A stretch of DNA of 64,000 nt from Colocasia esculenta (GCA_014218235.1 CM024759.1:9068712-9132711), one strand, 5' to 3'; positions 32,430-45,102 are shown, numbered from the stretch's first letter. Made by a program: numbers and translations. Notes: a model not told the origin generated them from the letters alone.

Positions 32430-35400
32430 AATTTTTTTGATGAAAATTGCGGGGGGCCAACAACCGGGTGTGCCTTTTTTCTTTTAAAAAAAAAATATGG
32501 AGAAGATTCACCAGTTCATTACTTGTTACACACTTAATAAAAGCAGTAATTAGTATTACTCCAAGAAATAATACTTGTAAAACTTAAACTCTGTATAAAG
32601 ACGACAAAGGAAGTACCATACAAATATGTTCTCTCTCCTTCGAAACGTTGGGGCGTGAAGGTGCATCCCATATTCTATGGTTTTAGGAATGGAGCTTCAT
32701 AACTCCACATCCATGGTCAAGGACCATGGGAAGCGAGTGCTCACACAGCTTAAGATTCAGGGGAAAATGTTAGGGGAAGAATCAGACGAAATAGATGCTA
32801 CTAGCTAGCTAGTTTTCACTTCACCAGCAGAGAAGCGAGAGGGAAGCATGCATTGATTCAAAAGGAAAACCACCACATACTCAACATGGTTCTAAGCAGA
32901 AAATTTACTTTAATTCATAGGGAAATTCTTTAGTTGGAAAAAGAAGGAAGCATTTTGCAAAGCTCTTATTGGGATCAGCGAGCTCTCTAAGAATGAATCG
33001 TATCTACGTTACGCTGCCCAGTTTTAAGATTTTGGAGGATAAGATGTACAGAATGGGACGGTGGAACAAGGAATGGACAGTGGAATAAGACTTAATTTGA
33101 ACAGAGTGGGTGTGAAAGCCTAAGCATGAACGGACAGTGGAACAAGGTAAGGGAAAAATTGAACAAGTCTTCAAACAAACAAAAGCCAGAGGCCATCGAT
33201 CCTTAGCGTTTCACTAGTACCAGTGAGTTGACCACTGCAGACAAGAGGATTTGGTTATCTCAAGAACAATAATTACAACGTGTATTGATGTGCAACAGGG
33301 AGATGCGGGTTGCTCAATTCTTATTTGATTCGTCAACATAGTTGCCAAACCTACCCTTAGATGTTAAGATAACTACCATAGGTTAAGATAATATATCTCA
33401 CATGACATGACATGGCATGGAAACTTACCTCCAATTGACATTTTACAGCAAAATCTGCTTACCTTATGTTAAAAAGACGATGTCTCACTCCAAGCTCCTC
33501 GGCGTCGCAAATCCTCTTTTGAAAACGGTTCTAGAATCTTAAATTTGGTGGTATGTAAGTTCCCTCCAACACTTACCCAATTCCTACATGTAACGCTGGC
33601 CGCCAAACCTTGCAAGAAGATAGCTTTTCTTAGTATTGAACCCCTGGCTGTGGCAAGCCGGAAGAAACCATCGAGCACATGCTGTTCAAATTAAAAATGT
33701 ACTTTGGCAAGGGTTGTATGGAATGGATTCCGTGCTCAATATGCATACAAGAGAGACAAGTTGCAACGAGTCCATTGAAGGTATGCCAGCCTATCCTATA
33801 TCCATGCATTCTGAAATATGAGGGGACGATAAAATCTTTCTTAACATTTTGTTTTAAAGGTTGCTAGATTTATTGTAGAGGCTGAAAAATGGTCTTGTGA
33901 TCCCTATGTTCGATCTCTATGAACTTTTGAATTTGTTAAAGGAGGGAATATGATCGCTTAGACTTATAACTAAAACAAAAAACAAAAAAAATTAGGGGGC
34001 CCTAGGAGTGACAATATATATCAGGTGAGAATCCTCCGACATTTAAATCAGAAAATCGTTAGGAGTCGAAGTAGTAGATAAAGAGAAGAGTCATTAGATG
34101 CTCGTGTGCGGGTGTGAAAATTCGGAAGTGGCTTACCTCGATCCTCTAGCTTGTGTGGTTTCTCTTTTGAGCATATGTCAAAGGTCTCACGCTCTTCCCA
34201 TCCTTTTCTCTTGCTATATTGTCTGATCTTCGAGGGTAGTTGAGGAATCATGCAAAAATGGAGTGTCCATGGGTAAGGGGTGGACATATTTTTGGACATA
34301 GCTTATGGGGGTGTGGGAGATGTCTTTCCACCATTATCAAGCTCTAGAGGTGTAAGAGCTTGCTAGATAGTTGGTGTTGCCATGTCTTGTCGTGGTAGAG
34401 GTGTGCTTGTGGCCAGCGTGGCCGTGCTCTGACGTCGCAAAGATGACTCTCACTGCAGCCCAAGAAGCTTTTGAGTTGTATGGTTGCTCCGAAGACTTGA
34501 CTTTAAAGATTGATGGGTCATCCGGGGATGACAAACCTAGGTAGGGACTGTTTGAACTCATTATAAGCTGAGTGTTGAGGGCTTGGTGAATTAGGCTCTC
34601 GTGAGCTCAGACTCTCTCCCTTCCTCCCTCATGAAGTCATGAGTCCGCTATGGAGGAGCAAGGTGCAGCCACCATTCCTCCCGTCCTGATGGGCCTAGGT
34701 TGATAGATTCTACTGGGCCAAAGCTGTATTATCCCTTCACACTTATAAAACAATTTTCCTGCTAAAAATGTTTGCAGAAAAATTTCATGTTAATTGATAA
34801 CAAACGAACCATCCTAATTTTCTATCATTAGCTATCAGTCACATAGCCCTCTACCGGCTGCTTTCATCCATATACTAAAACATTTTGATGTGCAAGAGTT
34901 TCAAAAAATAGTTAGCATCTACACATGTTTTTTTAATAGAATATTATGCATTGATAAATAATTAACTGTTCGCACCAAATCCAAGTCACTGGCATCCATA
35001 TAGTCCCACCATATCATTATTTTAAAATAATATTATACATTGATAAATATCTCACTGTTCGCATTGACATCCATATTTAATTATGATCATGTGGTCTTCA
35101 TCTTTGGCAGGAGAATGTGAGGCTATCAACTCGTGCCAGCTCAAAAGATAAGATCTTCCTCCCACTTATCGTGGAAGAAGAGACCTAAACCAAACTATCT
35201 TTATGACTTTTTCTTTATGATTGAAGCCCACAACTAAGTGATGTCGTGGGTTCTTCTATGCACTCTCATGTACATTTATATCTGCATTTTTTATAGACCT
35301 CTTTTTCCGATATAAATCCCACAAAAGTGGTGCCCAAGAAAGATCCATCTCATCTACTTAACTTAAGAATCGCATTCTTAGAATTTTCAAATAGTTCATG

Positions 35401-35536
35401 AATTTTGTGGAGGAAATTGGGTCCTAGTTAAATCCAACCATCTAACCTACCAATTTAGAGGGGCCGAAATACTCTCACCTAACCTTACAAGACTATAGTT
35501 GCGACCCATAAAAGACAGGGTAGGTTAGAGCCCATA
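32430..35536. other. Gene-free AT-rich intergenic DNA
   Basis: No coding region stands up. A local duplication is visible at about 34930-34975 and 35022-35065 (gaatattatgcattgataaat versus taatattatacattgataaat, each followed by actgttcgca). Confidence 0.45.
35217..35400 (+). repeat. Dispersed repeat, copy 1
   Basis: It shares ttgaagcc.acaa.taagtgatg, tatgcactc.catgt, and a long gaaagatccatc.catctacttaacttaagaatcgcat block with 42745-42893, in the same orientation. The family is unknown. Confidence 0.65.
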
Positions 35537-35541
35537 AGTCT

Positions 35542-36194
35542 TGTTGTAACAGTGGGGCAATATATGTCCGCAATAATACGGACAATCAAAAGTGTGAATC
35601 GACAAGCGATGCGTGCGTCGAGAACACGTGAGAAAATTCTGCGACAAAAATCAACAAACACACCACAAAGAGAGACAACGAGATTTACGTGGTTCGGAAA
35701 GGCGATGTGCCTTCCTACATCCACGGGGAGAGCAGAGAGATACCACTATGATGTAGAAGTAATACAAATCAGAAAGATGCTCTTACAACGACACCGAGCG
35801 ATCTTTCTCAAAGCAGAGCAATCAACCCTCGAAACGACGCCTTCTTCCTCTGAACCGGTGCCCCTCAAATAACTCTGTAGAGTCTCGAACAGCAGCACCT
35901 ACGATCTCCACGAACCGATCACCGGAGGAAGAAAGAGCACGGAGGAAACCCCAAAACGGCACAGCCGCCACAGCCCTCACAGCCGCCTCCACGTCCTTCC
36001 GTGCGAACCAACAAAAGAAGGGGAAAAAAACCTTTTAATTCCCAGCACGTCCTTTGCGTACGCAAGGACGTGCTGGACCCTTCCATAATTTTTTCCCTTT
36101 TGTTTTGCTGGGTCGGGTGGGTTTTAATGGGACAAATGGGTATGGTAACTAATACCCATTACATAATGGATTTGACCAAGTCAAATAATAACAA
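35542..36194 (-). repeat. 3' LTR of the copia element
   Basis: Starts TGTTGTAACAGTGGGG and ends ...aataacaa. By eye it differs from 40275-40928 at only a handful of positions (for example gtccgc/gtctgc and A-run lengths near 36010-36030). Confidence 0.93.
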
Positions 36195-36309
36195 TTCTCC
36201 ACCTTTTGACTTGGTCAAATGCAAAGAATCAAAGCTCCCACTAAACTTTCACAAAATAATAAAATCTCTCTCTAAGCAAAACACCCCCTCTCCCTGGGGC
36301 CTTCACACC

Positions 36310-39300
36310 TCAGCAATCACGAACATTGGCCAAGTCCAGACAGTGCCTGAACTTGATTGTTGGCAGTGGCTTTGTCATCATATCAGCAACATTCTCCTCT
36401 GAAGGAATTTTCTCAAGTTGAATGTCACCATGTGCAACGAACTCCCGCAGCTTGTGATATCTGACATCTATATGTTTTGTCCTTGCATGATAAACAGGAT
36501 CTTTTGCAAGACAAATTGCACTTTGACTATCACAATGCAACCTGACGCTTCTCTGAGAAACATTGAGTTCTTTCACCAAACCTTTCAACCACACTGCCTC
36601 TTTAGCGGCCTCCACTGCAGCAATATACTCAGCCTCCGTTGTTGACAATGCCACGATGTCCTGCAACATTGCCTTCCAACTGATGGGAGCTCCACCTAGA
36701 GTAAAAATATACCCTGTAGTAGATCTTCTCCTGTCCAGATCACCTGCATAATCTGAGTCAACATAACCAACTAAAACATCAGTACTAATGCTCTTTTGAA
36801 ACAACAAACCAACATCTGATGAACCTTTTAGATATCGCAAAATCCATTTTACTGCATTCCAATGCTCTTTTCCTGGATCTGCCATATACCTGCTAACCAC
36901 ACTGACTGCCTGAGACAAATCAGGCCTAGTGCAAACCATAGCATACATCAGACAACCAACGGCACTAGAGTACGGTATTCTTAGCATCTCCTGACGTTCA
37001 TTCTCTGTCTGAGGACACTGCTGCAATGATAATCTAAATTGCTGAGAAAGAGGTGTACTTACAGCCTTGGCCTCATTCATGTTGAATTTGGCCAATACTT
37101 TCTGAATATAACCCTTTTGGGTTAACCACAGCTTCCCGCTATGTCGATCTCTCTGGATCTCCATGCCTAGAATCTTCTTGGCACCACCTAAGTCTTTCAT
37201 CTCAAATTCTGAACTGAGTTCCTGTTTAAGCTTAACAATTTCTTGCATATGCTTACAGGCAATAAGCATATCATCAACATAAAGCATGAGGAGAACAATA
37301 GAACCATCACTGAGAAAACGGAAATAAACACAACTGTCATACCTGCTCCTGTTGTAGCCATGTGAAACCATAAAAGTATCAAATCTTTTATACCACTGAC
37401 GCGGAGCTTGCTTCAATCCATATAAAGACCTCTTCAATCTGCACACCAGCTTCTCATTGCCTTTCTGGATAAAACCATCTGGCTGCAACATATATATCTC
37501 CTCATCTAAACTGCCATGCAGAAAAGCTGTCTTCACATCAAGTTGCTCCAACTCCAAATCCCACATTGCTACCATAGTTAGCATGACTCTAATATAACAG
37601 TGCTTTACCACTGGAGAGAATATTTCTGTGAAGTCTATTCCTTTTCTCTGACCATAGCCCTTAGCTACTAATCTTGCCTTATATTTTGACGGTTTTCCAT
37701 CAACTGAAGCTTCCTTCTTTCTAAACACCCACTTGCAGCCAATTGCCTTTTTGCCCTTGGGAAGTCTTACCAACTCCCAAGTCTGATTCTTGCGAAGAGA
37801 ATCCATTTCTTCATCCATGGCACTTAGCCACTTTTTGTTGTCCTTACATTCAATTGCCTCCTGAAATGAACAAGGGTCAGAAGAAATAACAGGAAAAGCA
37901 AATGCCACAGTGTCTCTAAACCTCAATGGCAACTGGGTATCTCTTCTGGCTCTTCCATGTGCAATACTGTAAGGCTCTTCTGAATGTGGTTGTTCAATTG
38001 CATCATCATCCTGTGGAGACTCTCCCTGACTGGTGTCACCACCACTATCTTCATTTCCTGGCTCCACCTGAACCGAGGTACTGGGCTTCTCCATATTCTG
38101 ACTCTGCTGTTCAATTTTCTTGAACATAGAAGCTTCATCAAATCTGACATCTCTACTGAGCTCCACCTTCTGAGTGGTAGGGTTCCAGAGCTTGTAACCC
38201 TTCACTCCAACCTTGTAGCCCAGATAGATGCATTTCTTGGACTTTGCATCAAGCTTAGTCCTCTCCTCATCCTGCAATAAGACATAAACAGGACAACCAA
38301 AAATATGAATATCAGAGTAATCTACAGACTTGCCAGACCAAACCTCCTGTGGAGTTTTCAACTCCAATGCAGTAGAAGGAGACCGATTCACCAAATAACA
38401 CGCTGTGTTAACTGCCTCAGCCCAGAACTGCTTTGGCAAGTTTGCAAACAGTCTCATACAGCGAGCTCTCTCCAACAAAGTCCTGTTCATCCTCTCAGCT
38501 ACTCTGTTCTGTTGTGGCTTCCCAGGAATAGTGAAATGATGAACAATGCCTTCCTGTTCACAAAAATTTTTGAATTCTTTTGAGGTATACTCACCACCAT
38601 TATCTGTTCGCAAAACTTTTACCTGTTTACCGGTCTGCTTTTCAACTCTGGCCTTCCAGCTCTTGAATTTCTCAAACACTTCTGACTTGTGCTTTAAGAA
38701 ATACACCCAAACTTTCCTAGAAAAATCATCAATAAAGGTAACAAAATATCTTGCACCTCCTTGAGATGTCACTGGTGCTGCCCCCCAGACATCTGAATGA
38801 ATGTACTCAAGGATTTCTTTACTTCTGTTGGAAGAAGTAACAAATCTGACCCTGCACTGTTTGCCAAGAACACATGATTCACAAAAATCCAGTTTGCAAG
38901 TTTTAATACCCTTGAGTAGATTTCTATTATGCAATTCTAATATCCCCCTCTCACTCATGTGGCCAAGCCGTGCATGCCACAATAGAGTGGTATCAACATC
39001 AGAAGAGGATGAAATAGCAGCATCCCCTGTCACAGTTTTTCCAAGCAACCTGTACAAGGATCCAATCTTTTCTCCCTTCATGACAATTAATGCACCCCTT
39101 TTAACTTTCAAAATGCCATTAACACCATTGAAATGACAACCAATTGCATCAAGCGCACCAAGGGAAACAAGACTTTTACGCAAATCAGGAACATGTCTGA
39201 CTTCAGTCAATGTTCTAACTACCCCATCAAACATCTTAATTCTTATTGTTCCTATCCCAATAGATCTGCATTCAGTATTGTTACCCATCAAAACTCTACC

Positions 39301-40215
39301 TCCAGCATGAGATGCATAAGTATCAAACCAATCTCTATGCGGGCACATATGATAGGAACATCCAGAATCAAGAATCCAAGCATCAGTAGAATCCATACCT
39401 GAGGAGATGGTCAGCACATCTCCTTCTTTCTCTGAATCTGAAGCCACACTAGCCTCATCTGGTTGTTTGTTCTTTTTCTTGGATTTGTCCTGAAGTTTGG
39501 GGCAGTCAGCTTTCCAATGACCTTCTTCTTTGCAATAGCGGCATCTGTTGTCCTTTCCTTTTGACTTGGATCTGGACCTGTTCTTCTTGCCACCCTTCTG
39601 TTTCTGACGTCCTCTGTCTTGACCCGAATCCTTTACTACCAAACTCTCACCTGCACCAGATTTGTGCCTAACTTCGTTTGATAGCAAGGTTGTTTTAACC
39701 TCCTCCATTTTCAAAGTATCTTTACCATAGAGGATAGTTGTAACAAGATGATCATAGGACTTTGGCAAAGATGAAAGAAGAAGAAGAGCCTGATCTTCTT
39801 CCTCCACCTTGACTCCCATACTCCGAAGCTGAGAAATCAATCTATTGAAACCATTCATATGCTCAAGAAGATCAGAACCATCAGACATGCGTAAGCTGTA
39901 AAGTTGTTTTTTCAGATACAATTTATTTGTAAGGGATTTGGACATATAAAGCTTTTCTAATTTCTCCCACAGATCAGCAGTAGTCTCAACATCGGCAACG
40001 TTATACATTACCTCATCTGCCAGGCACAACTGAATTGTGCTCATAGCCTTCAGATCAAGCTCGTCCCAATCATCGTTCTTTTTACCAGACTTCTCCTTGC
40101 CGAGAAGAGCTTTGTGAAGATTGTTCTGCACCAAAACCGCCTTCACTCTCTTCTGCCATAAACCAAAGTCAATCTTGCCATCGAATTTCTGCACTTCGAA
40201 CTTCGCAATCGACAT
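36310..40215 (-). CDS. gag-pol: Copia gag-pol polyprotein (1301 residues)
   Basis: I chose the start at 40215 (MSIAKFEVQKFDG), the usual start of copia gag. The frame is open upstream into the LTR but without meaning. Gag spans about residues 1-240, ending in a CCHC zinc knuckle (C225, C228, H233, C238). The protease active site is DSG at 283-285. Integrase has the HHCC finger (H414, H419, C445, C448) and the DDE triad D475, D538, E574 with the expected spacing. Reverse transcriptase has YVDDM at 979-983, and RNase H has DSDYAGD near residue 1125. No stop or frameshift interrupts it, so the element looks autonomous. The product would form virus-like particles and copy and integrate the element. 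The lineage is probably Tork-like, but this is not certain. Confidence 0.95.
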   Translation of the reverse strand: MSIAKFEVQKFDGKIDFGLWQKRVKAVLVQNNLHKALLGKEKSGKKNDDWDELDLKAMSTIQLCLADEVMYNVADVETTADLWEKLEKLYMSKSLTNKLYLKKQLYSLRMSDGSDLLEHMNGFNRLISQLRSMGVKVEEEDQALLLLSSLPKSYDHLVTTILYGKDTLKMEEVKTTLLSNEVRHKSGAGESLVVKDSGQDRGRQKQKGGKKNRSRSKSKGKDNRCRYCKEEGHWKADCPKLQDKSKKKNKQPDEASVASDSEKEGDVLTISSGMDSTDAWILDSGCSYHMCPHRDWFDTYASHAGGRVLMGNNTECRSIGIGTIRIKMFDGVVRTLTEVRHVPDLRKSLVSLGALDAIGCHFNGVNGILKVKRGALIVMKGEKIGSLYRLLGKTVTGDAAISSSSDVDTTLLWHARLGHMSERGILELHNRNLLKGIKTCKLDFCESCVLGKQCRVRFVTSSNRSKEILEYIHSDVWGAAPVTSQGGARYFVTFIDDFSRKVWVYFLKHKSEVFEKFKSWKARVEKQTGKQVKVLRTDNGGEYTSKEFKNFCEQEGIVHHFTIPGKPQQNRVAERMNRTLLERARCMRLFANLPKQFWAEAVNTACYLVNRSPSTALELKTPQEVWSGKSVDYSDIHIFGCPVYVLLQDEERTKLDAKSKKCIYLGYKVGVKGYKLWNPTTQKVELSRDVRFDEASMFKKIEQQSQNMEKPSTSVQVEPGNEDSGGDTSQGESPQDDDAIEQPHSEEPYSIAHGRARRDTQLPLRFRDTVAFAFPVISSDPCSFQEAIECKDNKKWLSAMDEEMDSLRKNQTWELVRLPKGKKAIGCKWVFRKKEASVDGKPSKYKARLVAKGYGQRKGIDFTEIFSPVVKHCYIRVMLTMVAMWDLELEQLDVKTAFLHGSLDEEIYMLQPDGFIQKGNEKLVCRLKRSLYGLKQAPRQWYKRFDTFMVSHGYNRSRYDSCVYFRFLSDGSIVLLMLYVDDMLIACKHMQEIVKLKQELSSEFEMKDLGGAKKILGMEIQRDRHSGKLWLTQKGYIQKVLAKFNMNEAKAVSTPLSQQFRLSLQQCPQTENERQEMLRIPYSSAVGCLMYAMVCTRPDLSQAVSVVSRYMADPGKEHWNAVKWILRYLKGSSDVGLLFQKSISTDVLVGYVDSDYAGDLDRRRSTTGYIFTLGGAPISWKAMLQDIVALSTTEAEYIAAVEAAKEAVWLKGLVKELNVSQRSVRLHCDSQSAICLAKDPVYHARTKHIDVRYHKLREFVAHGDIQLEKIPSEENVADMMTKPLPTIKFRHCLDLANVRDC

Positions 40216-40274
40216 CTCGGACAACACCGAAAACTTGTTAGAATCACACGGGATGCCCCATGGTGGGCGCCAAA

Positions 40275-40928
40275 TGTTGTAACAGTGGGGCAATATATGT
40301 CTGCAATAATACGGACAATCAAAAGTGTGAATCGACAAGCGATGCGTGCGTCGAGAACACGTGAGAAAATTCTGCGACAAAAATCAACAAACACACCACA
40401 AAGAGAGACAACGAGATTTACGTGGTTCGGAAAGGCGATGTGCCTTCCTACATCCACGGGGAGAGCAGAGAGATACCACTATGATGTAGAAGTAATACAA
40501 ATCAGAAAGATGCTCTTACAACGACACCGAGCGATCTTTCTCAAAGCAGAGCAATCAACCCTCGAAACGACGCCTTCTTCCTCTGAACCGGTGCCCCTCA
40601 AATAACTCTGTAGAGTCTCGAACAGCAGCACCTACGATCTCCACGAACCGATCACCGGAGGAAGAAAGAGCACGGAGGAAACCCCAAAACGGCACAGCCG
40701 CCACAGCCCTCACAGCCGCCTCCACGTCCTTCCGTGCGAACCAACAAAAAAAGGGGAAAAAAAACCTTTTAATTCCCAGCACGTCCTTTGCGTACGCAAG
40801 GACGTGCTGGACCCTTCCATAATTTTTTCCCTTTTGTTTTGCTGGGTCGGGTGGGTTTTAATGGGACAAATGGGTATGGTAACTAATACCCATTACATAA
40901 TGGATTTGACCAAGTCAAATAATAACAA
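40275..40928 (-). repeat. 5' LTR of the copia element
   Basis: Same termini as the 3' LTR. It should contain the element promoter, reading leftwards. A palindrome agcacgtcctttgcgtacgc...cgtgct lies at about 40778-40809. Confidence 0.93.
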
Positions 40929-41875
40929 AGTCTAGCATGGCGTTGGCTCCTTGGACTAGTCCGACATCGAGTCTTCGGACTCAGAGATCACATTGTGACC
41001 TCCATATGCATGGCATATGGCAACCCACTCTCGCCACTAGGTGTGTCCCTGTTGTTGAATCACTTATATATTTTTATCGCTATATTTTGGTGATAGTAAA
41101 AGCTCATGATCAATATCATAGATATTATGAACATATTTAATAATTTTTTTATGATTATTTATATCTAAAAATAATTTAATTTCTATCGCTGTAAAAGAAA
41201 CTGCACTAAAAGTCTATATCGATTATTGAAGAGTTTCTATTGATTAGAGATTAAGTACCATATCGATTATTGAAGAAAATTTTTACCGATTATGTGTTCT
41301 TATGTGTGAATGCTTCCTTGCTCTACATATTCAACCTTGCTGACATAAGTGGATCTACACCTGTCACATTGTGACTTGGTCAGACAACCACAGAATGTGT
41401 CTTGCGATAGGTGCTAGAGACTCCTCTCTTCCATAGCCTACGTCATCCGGAGCCAAGAGTGGCGTCCCTTAAAAAGGGGACCAATAGGCCCTCTCCATAA
41501 GCACGAAGATGATGAAAGTGATACACCATTCCACCCTAGGAGAAGGACGAGCTTCCTCAGAAACTCTCTTTTTTTATTCTTCCACCTCCTCTTCTTGTAC
41601 ATATTTTGATCAAATCTCTGACTCGGGGTTGCTCTCGGGGCCTCCTGACCACTCCTCATGTCTTGCAGGTGCAAGTCAACGTCTTTTCTCAAAAAAAAAA
41701 TAAATTTAGGAGCTTATGAGAGTTGGGAATCATGAGACATGCCATTTTTTGACCGCCACGTATTTTTAAGACTACCACAGTCTCAACCCATCCTAGATGT
41801 CATTAGGTCACACGTGCGGTGTGTGGATCCCACCATCTTTCCTCCCTTTTTTTTAGCCATACCTACATTTCCATT

Positions 41876-42277
41876 GCAAAAGTTATTTGTCTTATTTAGT
41901 TGATAATTTGTCACTTTTAATACTAGGAGTGATAAATAACTAACTAAGAGGACTAAATAACTTTTGCATGTTAAAGTTATTTGTTTAACTCACTATTTGT
42001 CACCTACTGCCCACCATCATTTCCTCCTTTCTTTTATGCATATCTTCATTTCAATACAAAAGTTATTTATCTCTTTTAGTTGATTATTTGACACCCTTAA
42101 TATCAAGAGTGACAAATCGATTATTTGTCACCTTTAAATTAAGGGTCACAAATTACTAATGAAGAGGGGACAAATAACTTTGCATGTTGAAGTTATTTAT
42201 CACTCTTAACCAACTATTTGTTATCATTAGTTCTAAGGGTGATAAATAATAAGTTAACAATGACAAATAATTTTATG
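41876..42277. repeat. Cluster of foldback (inverted repeat) units
   Basis: Three neighbouring units of about 95-135 bp (roughly 41876-41970, 42056-42186, 42187-42277). Each starts with (c)aaaagttatttgtc/atc and ends with its complement ga(c/t)aaataacttt(tgc). Inner words such as tatttgtcac and gtgataaata repeat in both directions. Each unit could fold into a long hairpin. Confidence 0.7.
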
Positions 42278-42744
42278 GAGAATGATATAAGATCATTTAA
42301 TGCCCCTATGTATTGAGTGGGGTCCGCACAAGTAACTACTACAAGTCGGTACATGTAGGTAGCTTTTTTCAAACAAAATTATCCTTATGTAGGGTTGCAA
42401 TGGACCATACTGATCTGATAGGCCTACGAGTTTGACCTGACATTGGACCGGATCGCCACACTTCTTTAAGCCCACGAGTTTTTAGACGAGTCTAAAAACT
42501 TGACCCGTTGAATATTTGGGTTGGGATCGGACTTTTCGATTAGACTTGAGTAGACTTGATAGACCTATGATATTAAATTTTCAGTCCACCGAATTCTAAA
42601 TTAGTCGACCGATATTAAATTTTCGATCGACCGAACTCCAAAATATTGATCAACTGATTTGAATTTAGGAAAGAGAGTATCTTGCTTGGGCCGCTCGACT
42701 TAACCCAATCCATTGACAATCCTAACCTTATGACATTTTCTTTA

Positions 42745-42893
42745 AGATTGAAGCCTACAATTAAGTGATGTGATGAGTTTCTCCTATGCACTCCCATGTG
42801 CACCGGAGCCCATGAAAGATCCATCCCATCTACTTAACTTAAGAATCGCATGATTATTAGAATTTTCAAATAATAATAGTTCATGGGTTCCAA
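42745..42893 (+). repeat. Dispersed repeat, copy 2
   Basis: Partner of 35217-35400, described there. The two copies lie on either side of the copia insertion, about 7.5 kb apart. Confidence 0.65.
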
Positions 42894-45102
42894 AGACTAA
42901 AAGTCGATCTCCAATCCGTCGCAATCTGCTACCACAAGTAGAACACAACTTTATGAACATGGGCTGCCAAAGTCTTTGGATCACCATGTCGACATTTCTG
43001 TCGTCTTCACAGGCATCTACATCGTATTCATCGCCCAAAGGATGGGGGGTTGAATTTGTTCTTTAAAATTATGTCTTCTCTGAGCGTCAGGACAACATGA
43101 TATAGATGGCACGACAGCCTTCGTAACTTGTTTGGCATCTACGAAGGAATTTGCGTGCATCAGAACGTACGTATGCCTGCTGATGGTATCTTCCCTGAAT
43201 GAAGTCACGGTTTCTCGTCTGATCAATCGTCCTCCTTGTCAATTTCATATTGTATGAAGACGAGAGGTTTCAAAGGTTTAAAATTGGATCGTATCCCAAC
43301 ATGTGATTGGAGGGGAAAGATGAGCTTTCATTTTTTTATTTAATTTATTTGATCGACGGAGAGGTGGTTTGAAGAGAACAAAAGAGTTTATAAGACACTG
43401 TCGATCAGATGTTGTAACTAATGCCCAAAGTTTAATGTCTCTTAAAATTTGTAAGATAAAATTAAAGATAATGATCACTTATATACTCTATTGAAAATAA
43501 GTTTGTCTTAACTTATATACTTATTGATTTTGAAGTAGTATATATTAATTATCCTAGGAAATTGGTGCCCAATATAACACATGCATATATGTCCTATCCA
43601 AAATTTGTAGGATATTGTATTTACTTGTACGTTGAAGAGGTGTGCTGGTGTCATGTAGAACATAGCAATCCACGTATATATAGAAGTATTTATTGCACTC
43701 ATAAAAGTGTAGTAAGTACAATTTCTTAAGTTTTTATTGGCCAAAGGAATATAATTGGTACGTAGTTCAGTGTGCCCAGTGCCCACCCAATAAGAAGAAT
43801 GTGATCACAAATATTAATTTCTCATTCGCGTACAACTGATGATTTGTGTGTTATGCTTGCCTCTCCCCTTCCAATCATGCGATTGGAGACATGATCATGA
43901 GCAGTGATTGAAGCAGACCCAGTAGCAAAGTCACGTTTTGTTACGTACTTCAAAACGATGTGGAACTATCCTTCAATAGTTAGTACCGTTTCTAGCACAA
44001 GGAGATGATTCCTTTGCAAGTCCAGTCATCCGAACAGGAACAAATGCATGATGTTCAGATTAATGCAGGACTATTTTAGCAAGAAGACAGTCGTCTTTGG
44101 CTACTGATGGAGATGGTCAGATATGTCGGCAATGGAAGCTGACAGTGGGAGATCGAATAATTAGGTGGATTGGATGAAGGCCAGTTTGATCCGGCCCTGT
44201 GGATGGAGGTGTGTGGTCAAATTATGGCAGCACACCAATATTATAAGAAGTTTCCTCGCAATATACCTATGTCAAAACAAAAGAAAGAGAAAAAAACTAT
44301 GATAAGGAGAATGAACCTAGCTATATGTAGATATAATTCCAGGAGATCTAAGAGCATGATGCCCATTTCCTTGTCTCTGTGGTCTCTCACAGGATGTGGG
44401 GTGTGTGTTGTCTCCATTTGGCTGAGGAGACCAAAGTTAACGAAGGAATCAAGAGTACTCGGTTATGTGTATGGCGCTGAACTAATTAATTACCAATGAG
44501 CCAAGAGGAGCAAGAAAGAAGGGCATTTTGATTTGACATGGATGTCTGTATTAAACTTGAAACTGTGAAACATTAATTAATGACAAGTTGTTAGAGCTAG
44601 CTAGTAGGCCATCATTGTCCAATCCAAAAAATTTTAAGATAGGGACAAGGATTAATACTCATGCTAATTACTATATACCAGTGCTCTTCTTTATTTAATT
44701 TTACTTTGACATGGGCGTCTTTATTAAGACGGCTAGCTGCACCACACACATGAGCTCGTGTGTAGTAAGGATTACTCATACTAGCTATTACTGGAGCGTC
44801 AATATTAATTGCTGAAACAGGCAACCACACATGCACCAACGACGGTAATATGGATGAGCATCCCGTGATGTGGCTAGCTGTTTGAACATATCCATGAAGA
44901 CACGGGTGACGACATCCATGCAGCATACAGTCCCAAATGCATGTCCAAGTGGTCCTATATCTTTCTGTGGACAGGAGGGGGACATATGTAGGCAGTACAT
45001 GGCTGCATCTTAGATTCTGGGGTGGGTCGGAGGGTGCCAATATTTACTTACTGATAGAAGTTTTTAATGGAACAAAGGGGATTGGGAAGACTTTGTTGGA
45101 GT

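Larger units (their letters stand above)
35542..40928 (-). mobile_element. Ty1-copia retrotransposon, apparently intact (5387 bp)
   Basis: Two near-identical LTRs (35542-36194 and 40275-40928) enclose one long gag-pol frame on the minus strand. The flanks carry agtct at 35537-35541 and 40929-40933. Next to the 5' LTR (right side) the minus strand reads tttggcgcccacc, a primer-binding-site-like sequence. Next to the 3' LTR (left side) it reads aaaaggtggagaa, a polypurine tract. Domain order PR-INT-RT-RH is that of Ty1-copia. Confidence 0.95.

Noticed and set aside
35552..35872. 106-codon plus-strand frame repeated at 40285-40605
   Set aside because: Identical because it lies in the two copia LTRs; antisense to the element, with no motif.
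44170..44499. 109-codon plus-strand frame
   Set aside because: No recognisable domain, no promoter or splice context, and surrounded by AT-rich noncoding DNA.
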